Positions 44,688 to 54,957 of a stretch of DNA of 64,000 nt are shown piece by piece. The notes beneath the pieces were generated by a model. It saw nothing but the letters and a program-made list of their open reading frames with translations. It was not told where the DNA came from and searched no databases. Each line of letters begins with the position of its first letter. The stretch's first letter is position 1. Source of the DNA: Pyrenula massariospora (lineage: Eukaryota > Ascomycota > Eurotiomycetes > Pyrenulales > Pyrenulaceae). Location of the stretch: assembly GCA_021030905.1 (NCBI GenBank), contig JAGFMI010000002.1, forward strand, positions 2,232,001 through 2,296,000, read 5' to 3'. Position numbers and translations under genes: made by a program.

Positions 44688-46396
44688 TCAGCGCCTCAAG
44701 AGTTGCATACCTTGTCGCTCTGAAATCGACGGGAGCTTGTTGAACGCAAGGAGAGGCTCCGTGATTCCAAAATAGACACTGCGCCAGAATACTGGGTGCG
44801 AGAGGTCTGGCTGTCCATCAAAAGGAGAGTGCAAACACCTAGCGATGATATCGGCCCATCGTGGTCCACCATGTTGCATGGCGAGCTTTTCAACACGCCA
44901 TGCAATTTGAGCTTTGGGCTCTTCTGGTGACTCCCTGTATGATTCTAACGGAGCGTTTAACAGGATCTCGAGCAGCATCATTCCTAGGTTGTAGAGCCAG
45001 ATGTTTCTTATCCCAAATTGGCTTTCGCTTTGATTGCCTAGCCTAAGTGTCACCGCTGTTGTCGCTACAGATTCCTTCGACAAGGGGAAGAGCATGAAAG
45101 CGTTTGTTAGTGACTTGTAGTTTACATCACGGTCTCCCGCGTTCAACATGATATGGACGATGACCAATTCCTTGGGAGCATTCCGCTGGTAATGTACAGA
45201 AGTACTGCTGCGGTCAGACTCGCCGCCAGCCGAGAGCGATCACTTTCGTAAAAATATCCTGGGAAGCAGGAGTACCTGCGGACGCATTGTATGACATTGC
45301 GGAGCGAAACTGATAGGCACGCAGCCTCGAACTTTGGCTGGCAAAGAAGACTGTACTCGTTTTTTGCATCGTCAGATTTCTAGCCGCGTATTGGAGATCG
45401 TATGGGAAGGGGCAGATAGACTGAGCCGACCCGGATGTTGTGTTGAATCTCGGTTCCTTCATTGCTCAACTCGCACAGATCATTCAATGGCACTTCCGGC
45501 GGCGTTCGGACAAACGATTTAGGCGTAGCGTCCAAATTATCCTCTTTCAAAGAATCGTCTGGCTGTCCATGTATGCAAAAGTCGCTCAGTTCCTTCCTCA
45601 GAAATTAGTAGTATTTCCCTTGAAAGGGAAACAGAGGAGATCCCCTCGATGCCGACAATCTCGAGAAGCTGGACAAAGCAATTGCCTTGAAACAGAATCC
45701 AGAAACGACATGATCGGATCACCACATTTAATGACATCGGTAAGTGACCTTTTGTCCTCATTCAGGCAATAACTTAAGTTTTTCAGGGCTCGCTGCTTGT
45801 CCATCAGTGTCGCAAGGGATCGATTGCATTTTTTGATGTCGTTGAGGACTCCGTCTCGCTCTTTGACAGTTAGTTTGAACCTGACTCCGATCAAAAAAGC
45901 TTGTGCTTGAGCAAAGGAGCTCACACTGCTGCTCATGATATTCTGTGGCCGCGGTCTACATTAGTAGAAAACCACCAGAGTTCTTGGTGGCGCTTAAGAG
46001 AAGGAATCGTTGGGTCGGCTTTTTTCAGCTCCTCGGATATTTTGTCAAATGCAACCTAAAGTTCCCGCATCATAGCATCATACAATGTCCATTGTTTGCC
46101 TAGTTGAACCTTAGGCTTATCTGTAATAAGATTTTGATACTGCGGGTCAGAGTCACATGGTTCGGTAAGGAGTGTAATAACCGTAGGTCGATCCTTGATC
46201 GAGAACAGTAGTGTTTGATGGAGGTTGCGAAATAATGCTTCTTAAACGTGCATCTCCAACTCTCAAGTCTTCAAAGCGACTCGTTGGGTGTCTTCCACAG
46301 TGTCACCTGCTTCAACACGGCTTGGTACTTCTCCAAGGCTATAAGGGCGAGAAGAAATACGCCGATTACAACACTACCTATTTTGGGCCTGCTCAT
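44688..46396 (-). pseudogene. Decayed DUF7580-type (fungal NLR/prion-associated) gene
   Basis: Starting at ATG 46396, MSRPKIGSVVIGVFLLALIA and LEKYQAVLKQV match the usual N-terminus of DUF7580 proteins. Homologous sequence then continues through several lesions: a TGA after WKTPNESL (about 46271), a frameshift near 46225, and a TAG after DAMMREL (about 46055). The frames carry on with FRNLHQTLLFSIKDRPTVIT, LIGVRFKLTVKERDGVLNDI and, near 45600, a TAA before FLRKELSDFCIHG. The C-terminal kinase-like part is clear at 44688-45167 (IRNIWLYNLGMMLLEILLNA, RWADIIARCLHSPFDGQPDL, FWRSVYFGITEPLLAF). Introns may explain some breaks, but not the stops inside conserved segments. The family name is from memory of domain patterns, not a search. 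The gene is divergent from the intact HET gene 560 bases away. Confidence 0.7.
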
Positions 46397-46955
46397 GGCT
46401 AATAACGTAACAGGTTGGCAGATCCGAACAATGGTTTGATACAAAATTATGAACATAGAAATAGACTCATGGCTCAAGAGACAGAAAGAGAGAATGATTG
46501 AAGCCTGAAAGCGTAAGGAATCCTCTGCCGCCCAAGCACTTCTCAAGGCTTTCGAGTTTTCACATTCTAACAATTTGTCATTCGACCTTGCCTCAGATCC
46601 TTCTCCATTGTGAAAGCACGGTGAGGTGTTCAGCCCCATCCCAGCTGCCAAGCGACCAGAAACCTGCATCGATCTCACCCCGTTTTGGGATGCCAATGAG
46701 GCTGCTTTACCCGCGCGAGCCTTACTCTTACGTCGTGTGGCGCTGGTGAGCCCTCACTCTGGACCCTAGGCGCCGTAACAGTGTTGCTGAGGACGATCGC
46801 CCACGATCAAGACAACTATCTCTAAATTGGACCCCGCGAATGTGGCATTATCGGATGGTTTCGAACCAAATTGGCAGAGTGATCTATATTTTCATCTCTA
46901 ACACTCACGTATCTCATGCACTATCATCTCCAGCACTTCACGTGGTGCGATTACC
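46397..46955. promoter_or_regulatory. Divergent region between DUF7580 relic and HET gene
   Basis: 559 bases between outward-facing starts. It holds the HET gene promoter. No specific site is recognised. Confidence 0.4.
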
Positions 46956-48905
46956 ATGAATGATGTTTGGCTTTTCAAAGCTGGCAATGAATTCCGGTTT
47001 CGCGAGCCTTGCTGTGATTTTGACGGCCGACGCATCCAACAAAGCCAGGCTGCAACCATCCAAAGTCGGCTTGATCATGACAAACAAGAGATAAGGCTGT
47101 TGCATCTTGAGCCAGGTCGTCCCGGAGATATCGTTACCTACCACTATCACATTGTTTCCCTATCAGATGGGGGAATCCCAGAGTATGAGGCTATCTCATA
47201 CTGTTGGAACAGATCGTCAAGACTAAAGGTCCAGGCATCAAACATGAAGCCATATAATGGAAAGAAGAAAGACCAAGGTATTACGGATGTGAAGGATTTG
47301 CTAACTCCCTTTACAGCTATCGAAGCACTTGCACGGTTTCGTTATTCCACTGGAATGCGGCTCATCTGGATTGATGCTATTTGCATCAACCAAAATGAGT
47401 TGACGGAGCGATCACAACAAGTGGCGCTTATGACTTTGATCTACAGCCGAGCATCAAGAACTATCGCCTGGCTTGGAGGAGATAATAAGACAGCAAGGTC
47501 GGCACTGCGATCTATTGAACTCATTGTGTCCGAAGCTCGCACATTTGCGGGGTACACTGATTTCAACGATTATGTGAACAATAACGGGCAAAAGTCTGGC
47601 TTCAAATTGCCCGACGGCTGTGATCTGGAAGCCTTGAAATTGTTTTATAATCACGAATGGCATCGCCGGGTCTGGATTTGGCAAGAGGTCGCTCTAGCCC
47701 GGGAGTGTATTTGCTTCATAGGACCCCTCGCAATCAACTGGGCGATGATCAGCGAAGCAGCTCACTGGTTTCTCTTCGCAGATCGCAGCCATGCAGACAG
47801 ATTAAGCAGAGAAACTGCTCTGGGATCGTGTGCTTCCGCAGACCTTCGACAGTTTTGCGCAAGAAAGAATACAGAAGGTACACATGCCTGGCGTGCCTTG
47901 TGGTTCGTCCTAATCATGGGCCTCAGTCTCAAGTGCACCGATCCCAGAGACAGAGTATATGGACTCCTATCCTTTACTACATGGGCGCATGACCGTCAAC
48001 CCTTACCTGCACTTCTTTCCCCGGACTACGAGAAACCTTTGAGTCAAGTGCTGCGAGATGCTACAAGAGCAGCCATTCAAGAAAATGAGGACCTTTTCGT
48101 TCTCATATACACCACCTTGAGTGATGAAGCACCGAGAAGCGAAGACCAGTGCTCATGGGCTTTTCGAGGTAGCGCGGGATCCCAAGAGCGTGGGTACTTT
48201 CATGACATTTCATGGAATCCTAACGCGAATGGCGATCGCAGAGTCAAATGGATGCACAACGACCAGACTTACGATCCTGACATTTTGTGCCTGAGTGGCA
48301 TCATCGCCGATGATGTACGCGCTGTAATTGACCTTGATGCATCCGAAGGGTCGGTACCAGCAGTGCTGACTGGTATTTTCGAGCAGATCTGGAACAAGCA
48401 AGATGCATTTCTCCATAAAACGCTTGAAACCTTCGAAGATATCAGATGCCTTTGCGATGTCTTGACTGGTGGCCAGAAAGACGTCTCGCGTGCGGCTACT
48501 CTCGACGTAGATTTAGAGATGAATATCATACTTCTCAAAGATGTCTTCTCGAGAAGCAGAGATACAGGAACAGCTGTAGTGGATAGTTTTCGAACCATGT
48601 GGCTAAACTGCTCACCTGAACGCAAGGTTTGCTTCAAAACTTTTTGTATGGAGGTTTGGTTTTGCTGCTTGCATCGTCGGCTATTGATCACATCAAACGC
48701 GCGTTGGGCGCTGGCACCTCGTTGGGTACAAGAAGGTGACGTAATTGCAGTGTTGTTTGGAGGCCCATGTCCCTTTGCATTACGCCCACGAAATGTTGAG
48801 TACACTTTTCTTGGCCACTGCTGGGTCGAGAAAATGATGGACGGGGAAGTTATCGAGACTTGGGAACGAGAAGGCCGACCGGCAGACGTACTGAACCTGC
48901 GATAG
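46956..48905 (+). CDS. HET-domain (heterokaryon incompatibility) protein
   Basis: One uninterrupted frame of 649 residues from ATG 46956. The HET domain spans about residues 75-245, with its three conserved blocks: YEAISYCWN (77-85), LIWIDAICINQNELTERSQQ (136-155) with IYSRASRTIAWLG, and HEWHRRVWIWQEVALARECI. The C-terminal half contains the usual CTDPRDRVYGLLSF and PDYEKPLSQVLRDATRAAI motifs, and near the end EGDVIAVLFGGPCPFALRP and YTFLGHCWVEKMMDGEVIE, which are standard for this class. HET domains act as cell-death effectors in vegetative incompatibility. The frame has no lesions, in contrast to the adjacent DUF7580 relic. No NACHT or WD40 module is attached. Confidence 0.95.
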   Translation: MNDVWLFKAGNEFRFREPCCDFDGRRIQQSQAATIQSRLDHDKQEIRLLHLEPGRPGDIVTYHYHIVSLSDGGIPEYEAISYCWNRSSRLKVQASNMKPYNGKKKDQGITDVKDLLTPFTAIEALARFRYSTGMRLIWIDAICINQNELTERSQQVALMTLIYSRASRTIAWLGGDNKTARSALRSIELIVSEARTFAGYTDFNDYVNNNGQKSGFKLPDGCDLEALKLFYNHEWHRRVWIWQEVALARECICFIGPLAINWAMISEAAHWFLFADRSHADRLSRETALGSCASADLRQFCARKNTEGTHAWRALWFVLIMGLSLKCTDPRDRVYGLLSFTTWAHDRQPLPALLSPDYEKPLSQVLRDATRAAIQENEDLFVLIYTTLSDEAPRSEDQCSWAFRGSAGSQERGYFHDISWNPNANGDRRVKWMHNDQTYDPDILCLSGIIADDVRAVIDLDASEGSVPAVLTGIFEQIWNKQDAFLHKTLETFEDIRCLCDVLTGGQKDVSRAATLDVDLEMNIILLKDVFSRSRDTGTAVVDSFRTMWLNCSPERKVCFKTFCMEVWFCCLHRRLLITSNARWALAPRWVQEGDVIAVLFGGPCPFALRPRNVEYTFLGHCWVEKMMDGEVIETWEREGRPADVLNLR

Positions 48906-50621
48906 GCGCATTCTCATGCCACACTGGATATCATCCCTGAATTGCCAGTTAATCTTTTCCTCGGCATAGCCTCGAATATAAAGGTTTGTGCCATTGCTTC
49001 ATTCCGTCGTCGCCAAGGCAAAAATTTGAAGACAAGAACGTTAGCGCACGGAAAGGATACCTCTAAGATACACGAAGACCCATTTAAAGTTCAGACATGC
49101 TTTCATGAGTTTTCTGGGTAGGCATCGCGCCGAATAGTAACAATTCAGTTGGCCTTTTGATTCTCCAAGCTTACCCGGTCTTGTTCCTTAGTCATCTTCT
49201 CTGCTACACGCCTTATCGACTAATACAGATGAGCTAAGCCACGTGACTTCAATCACGCTGCATATAAAGTCCTAATCATTATGGAGAAAAGATCATTGCG
49301 CACATAACAGCGACGTCAAACAACTTCAGGAGCTTGTATGGAGGTTTTTGTGGGACAGAACTTAGGTTTTAATAGCTAGTCCCATCAACCAATGGTGCGT
49401 TGCAGGAATCTCTGGGAATAAAGACTAATGAATGCACAAGACCAGACACTCATTTTGCACGGTGACGTAGAATAGGAAGATAAGCCGGATCCTCGGCGCA
49501 ATGGAAAGGAAATGGGATGAGTCACCTCTTGTTATCTTCTTAGTGAAAACGGGTAGCTGAGCAGTCTTACGCCAAAGCTGCAGCGTCCGGATTTCGTTGG
49601 ATTCCGCTTTTGTTTGCAACCTTTTCGCGGGTTATAAACGTTGTACTGAGAGGGTTGAACGGTATCAGATATCTTGGTCGAAAAGCCCCCCGCAGCGTTA
49701 CATGAGCACGTTGGTGTGGTCTTGCGTTTTCTCGCTGGTCAAGCCTCTTCGCAGAACTTCCGCACTCCTGAGATCATACAATCTGAGAGCTTGTCCCAGA
49801 GAGCATTGTGGCTGAAGTTGCAGCAGGTGGCGTAGCCTGTCAAATTTAACATATTCGGTGCACCAGCCCTGGTTCTTCTCAGTTGACAGGCCATAGGCTT
49901 ACAAGTGTAATAGATACGTGATATGCAGACTAACAGCGGGGTCAAGGACATTGATATTTTTTTTCGTATCAAGTTAATAAGATATAATAACATCACCCTA
50001 TCGGTGGGTGATCAACCAGCGCAGAAGAAAGATAACTTTGTTCGGTGCTTTCGGGATAGTTATAACTATATCCTTTTACACCAGGTGCGGTTTTTCCATA
50101 GCCGTGCTCTTCATACGGCCGTCTCTGTAAGAAATGTCCTCCTCAACAGTCTCCGTGTACCCACAATGCGCAATAAATAGAAGTCCTGCTGCCATATCCT
50201 CTTGTCAAGCTCAAAATCCTTCCCCACGAGCGTAGTTTTCGTTCAATTGTCCGCCAATGCATAGAACGAATGGCATCGCTCAGCTTTGATCTTACCGACC
50301 TTTTATCATGTTTTCGACCGTCTCGTTTCTATCAATCGCTTCAACAATCTCACTAGGACAATGGGGGAAGCACGGATTTGAAATAGTGGTGCCAAGGAAG
50401 GTATTAATACAGAGGATAATGAGTAATCCCCCCCATAAAGATATTCTTTCCTATCCAACTTTTTTCCTTGGCCGCTTTGTTACACAAATAGGCCTAAAAC
50501 GTATGCACAATCAACTGCCAAGACTAATGGATACGCGTGAATTCTAGGTCGGTATCCTCGCTCTACTCCACCGGTGCAATTACTACCAAAGTCTCTCCAT
50601 CAACCTCCATTCTCTCCATTT
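48906..50621. other. Intergenic; no gene recognised
   Basis: 1.7 kb between convergent genes. A/T-rich patches occur around 49950-49995. Open frames are short (under 90 codons) and without domains. Confidence 0.5.
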
Positions 50622-53600
50622 CTACCTCTCAACCTCTCCCTGACTCTCCGTGGGGGCTCTCACCGGAGCCCCAAGATTGGGCAGTGTTGCGCCAGCGTCC
50701 CCAGTAGAGGCGACCGGCGATATCTGCCCCGAGTTCAGAGGCAAGGACACAGTCGAGTTGTTCTCGCTAGGGCTTCTTCTTAGGAATCGGAGAAGGTCCT
50801 TCGTCGGCGCCTCAAGGGTCCGCCAGGTCGCGCCGTGAGAGTCCGGCGGCGGCTCGGGGGCCACACCGGCCACGGGTAGGAGCCCGAGGATCTCGAGTGG
50901 CCTGGTCCAGTGAGAACTTTTTGTTCGGGGTGCTCTTAGCTTGGGGTCGGATTGATCCGATCCGGAGAGATCCTCAGGTGTAGATGCCGATGAATGACGG
51001 TGCCGGACCTTGGATATTTTTTCGAAGGCGCTCGTGCTGGTCGGCTGTGGTTTGGTATCTATTTCTGGATCCGATGCACATTTTCTCTCCGGGTCATTGG
51101 CATTGGCAGACCGCTGCTGGAACGCGAGAACAGCGATCAGGTGAATGTACAGCGCGGTAAGTTCGATACAGACTATCAATGCCCACAATGGACAGAACAT
51201 GAGCCGAATAACGTCGAGCGTAGCAAGGCTCAGAGAGGCGGCAATTTTTTCAAGCTTTGACTTTGGCTGTGGTGGCTCACTCTCCTCGAGGAAGCTGCTG
51301 ACCCCTGCCTCTTTTAGACTTGGATCAATTTCTTCCGTCGAGCTTTCGGCCGGCTTCCAAGTTTGGAACAGTCTGCCAGAGAACATAGAGCTCCGCGCAG
51401 ACAAAACCTTCCGACGGAAGAATGGTAGTGCGCGAATCTCATGGGCTGGCAAGGTAACAAAGATAAAGTCCAGAACGAAGACAAGATACATCCAGCCACT
51501 TGATTTCCGAACAAGCTTCTTGACAGGCTCCTGGGACGCCATTGTGTCTTCGTAGAGGCTGTTTGCAGTCCTTTTCCACCGCCCCAGACGATGTGCTTGC
51601 ATGCGTTCCCTCAAGTTGGTTGCACGATTTCGAGCAAACCTTTCAGCGTTGTCAATAATGCCGTGCATATTGAAGCAGATTATTACGGTAAAGATAGTGA
51701 CGCAGGAGATGACAATGGCGAAGACGTGAACGGACATGGTTTGGGGAATGACCTGCATTCCAAAAATGCTCTTTTCAAGTCAGCTGATGGTTTATAAGGT
51801 TCAAAGTATGGACTTTACAGTGCTGAAAGACAGCGGTAAAAAAAGAATGTTCACGTAGGTTAAAAGACGAATGTTTTCCCCTTGATTGACTGATATGCGA
51901 GTGTCGAATGAGGAAGAGGCTCCAAATAGCTACTCCGAGTTAGCAAGGCTCATTTAGAGGGATACTCGGACAGACTCCGTCTCGAAGGCTCGTAGCTTCT
52001 TCTCTCTTTTTCCGCACATGCTCAATCTTTTGTTCGAGGGCGCTTATTCGATCACGAATCATTTGTATGGACTCTCCTCGAAGATCGGACGACATCTTGC
52101 CATCGTCAACTTTGTCAAGGGATTCTGCCTCGAACATATGCCAGGTATTGACGGTCTTGGTGAGCTGCTCTTCAAAGCACGTGTACACCTGGATAGCCCA
52201 AAAGAACGATTTGGACCTTTGGAAGTTGGGATCCTCAGAAATCAGTTCTACGAGACTTAGCACGTGCATAAAGCTTAGGGTCAGATTATTTACGAGATGC
52301 GTCGTGCTCAAAGACAACCTCGAACTGGACTTTGTTAGCGAATTTTTGTAAAATACGTCCGGACAGGCTTACACGAGAATCGACTTCACCATCCACGGCT
52401 TCGATGACGGTATCCCACCGATGAACCACATGGTGAAGTGCTCGGAGTATCCACGTGAGAAAAATCTCGCACGGCCTTCGGCTGCCGTTTCCAGCAAACG
52501 GCTTGAACCCGCTCTTGAGATAGGACCCGACGTAGTATTCTTCAGCCAATTGGTAGTTGGTATATATGTCAGCTCCATGGCCTATGAGAATGAAGGACAT
52601 TTGCTCTTCAAAAATGTAGCGAGACTTGTTCTGCTGTTGGCCTCGAAATGGAGCTGCCCGGCGAATTTTGCGGAAATCGGCCTTTATATGGACAGGGTCC
52701 ATGTATACGCGAGGCACGTTGTAGAAGGCGAAATGATACTCGAACAGATAGGTCAGATGAGGCTAAGCGTCCAAGTTAGCCGACAGATAGAGACGCTATA
52801 GGGGTCATGCGAATTACCGGGACACCTCTTCCCGCTGCCGGAATAAAATTCGCCACACCCCAATTCGAAAATTTAATGTACCGCTCGAAAAATGGAGACA
52901 CGTATGTGACGTCCATCCTGTATCTGTCAGTCAGCTCGAGATGTCAGTCATGCAAGATCTTACTGAGGAGTAGATGCTAGCACGAGCGAGGCTGTCAAAG
53001 CGTCCAAGTCGGATATCCACAGAGTTCGTGAGGGAATGATGTGGGATTCGCGGAGGGATCTGAGGCGAATTTTGTTCCACAGTCGACTTACAGAGTCCAT
53101 TGACCTAGAGAAAACCACCAAGCCCCTTTCGTCGTTCCAAATGCGGTCAATGACTTTCACATAAGATCGTGGCGAGCCATAAAACTCGAGACTTGACTGA
53201 TTTGAGAGGTTTGCGGACTCGAGCAGTCTTCTGAGGAGCGGATAGGCGGCACGAAATATACTCTTCTCCCAGTATAGGTCACTGTCAGGGTTGAGAACGC
53301 TGTCGACTCGAGCGATCTTCGGGTGGGGTATGCTGTTATCAGTTGTCGGGCTTCGAGGGGTATCGGCAGCATTTGAACCTCCCTTCACTTCCCAGGCGAG
53401 CTTGAACCGACTGCTCAGAGCCTTGTTGTCATTGATCTTGAGCGGAAGAATCTCCTCTTTCCATCTTCGTTTGAACTTCTGCTGTTGGGTTTCGCGGTTA
53501 GTCTCCGTTGTTTGCGCAGCTTTGCCGCTGGAGCTTAAAGACTGGCGAAATATTTCAATAAGCTGCTCGTTCTGCTTGAGTAATTGACCAAGATTCTCAT

Positions 53601-53658
53601 GCAATTGAGCTGATCCAGCAGCATCGCTGCTATGCATGGAATTCGTGTGATTTGCCAT
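50622..53658 (-). CDS. CorA-like membrane protein, fungal type
   Basis: I read seven exons: 53658-52964, 52923-52818, 52762-52373, 52324-52294, 52247-51976, 51929-51819 and 51770-50622, totalling 917 residues in phase. The N-terminal half has conserved stretches of the fungal CorA-like group: ISDLDALTASLVLASTPQ, DVTYVSPFFERYIKFSNWG, FIPAAGRG, and EEQMSFILIGHGADIYTNYQ with LAEEYYVGSYLKSGFKPFAG. A coiled-coil region (about 440-495, ending EEATSLRDG) leads into GENIRLLTYVNILFLPLSFS and GMQ at 539-541, which occupies the place of the CorA GMN signature at the pore. Further membrane segments follow (about 549-568 and two later), then a long disordered tail. CorA proteins carry Mg2+ or other divalent cations; here GMN is replaced, so transport is uncertain. 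The 48-nt intron at 52372-52325 is in frame and free of stops, so that junction is the weakest. Confidence 0.78.
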
Positions 53659-54957
53659 GTAAGTAGTTCAGCACATGACGTCTCTTTTCAGGGGGGATGG
53701 TGATTGAGTCGTGCTTACACACCTTCACCAAGCTGACGGGTCGAGAGTCATCTTATAGGAACTGAAACAGGAGGGTGGACAGCCGTCTGTGGCCCCCACA
53801 TACCACGAAAGAGCCTCATTCGAACAGGATCGCAAGCCATAAGCGACGACATGTGCCCGGGAGCTGGCTTTCCAGGCCCCGTGGGAGATTGATCATCGTG
53901 TGGCACAAAGCTGAAAATAGAAGTGACAAGGCTCGTAGCACCTAGCGAAAGGGGGACAGCGCCTTCCAGGAGGGATTGGGTCGCACTTGAGGAGTGAGCT
54001 TTTCTAAAGCATCGCCATGAAGCCGTTCACTTGGTGCATGCTTCATCAACGTCTGTCCGCTTGATTTTTTAATGCTCAATAAGCTCTCCAACGCCCTGAG
54101 TATTTTGAACTTTCTTCCTACGACTTCTTGGTTCTGTAAGCTTCGGCTATAGGAGACGGACTTTGGCAAGGCTGGAGTAGCGTATGGTGAGGTGGTACCA
54201 GAAGAGGGGGCATGGGTGCACGATCTGGCTAGCACATGGAAGTGAAGCACACTAGGGCTGAAGTCCCGGGATCTGTGATAGGTCCGCAATGGGTTTGAAG
54301 ACGCGGCAGCCGATACAAGCCCACGATCTCCAGATCGAAAGGCTTTACTTGGACGCCTGATTGCAGCAATTGCTCGCACGATCCGGGCTGAGCTTGGACA
54401 GAGCGGTGTAATCTTGACCGACAATTTCCGATGCAACGGATGAGCAAGGCTGAAGGTTTCCCTTGCATGAGATGAATTTGAGAGTAGAGCCGCTGGCTGT
54501 CTGCGCCTCCACGGGAGTTACGCCAAGCTTGCTGACATCAGAGAGGCTGGACTTTACCCCTTTAGGATTAGCAGTAATAGTTTTCACAGTGCAGTACAAA
54601 AAAAGTCTAATCATCGTCTCAAATTACTGAATACTATTCTATCGCTATTCTAATATAGGAGACAAGAAGAAAAAGTCTTGAGAACCCTCGACTAGGCCTC
54701 ATACCAGCTTTGACAGTTGTATTAGATTGACCGCAAGAATCACCAACCCTTTCCGGCGATACCGATCAAGATCGCCATTCTAACATGAAGATATCTTCCT
54801 CTTAGGCAAGGAGAGGTTTCTGGGTCGTGAAACGGGAATGGAAGATGGAGATGAGTGGTATGAGACGGTGGAAAAGCGTATACCCTTAGCTGTGTCGGTG
54901 TACTTAAATCTATGGCGTGAATCTTCATTTGTGGGTTTGTCCGCGTCCCGCCGTCTC
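53659..54957. other. Intergenic; no confident gene
   Basis: 1.3 kb between two minus-strand genes. Frames of 164 codons (53942-54436) and 89 codons (54345-54614), both minus and overlapping in different frames, have no recognisable domain. They might be remnants of a spliced or decayed gene. Confidence 0.4.

Noticed and set aside
53942-54614. Overlapping 164- and 89-codon minus-strand frames
   Set aside because: They lie in different frames over the same DNA and neither shows a domain; kept only as a note in the intergenic entry.
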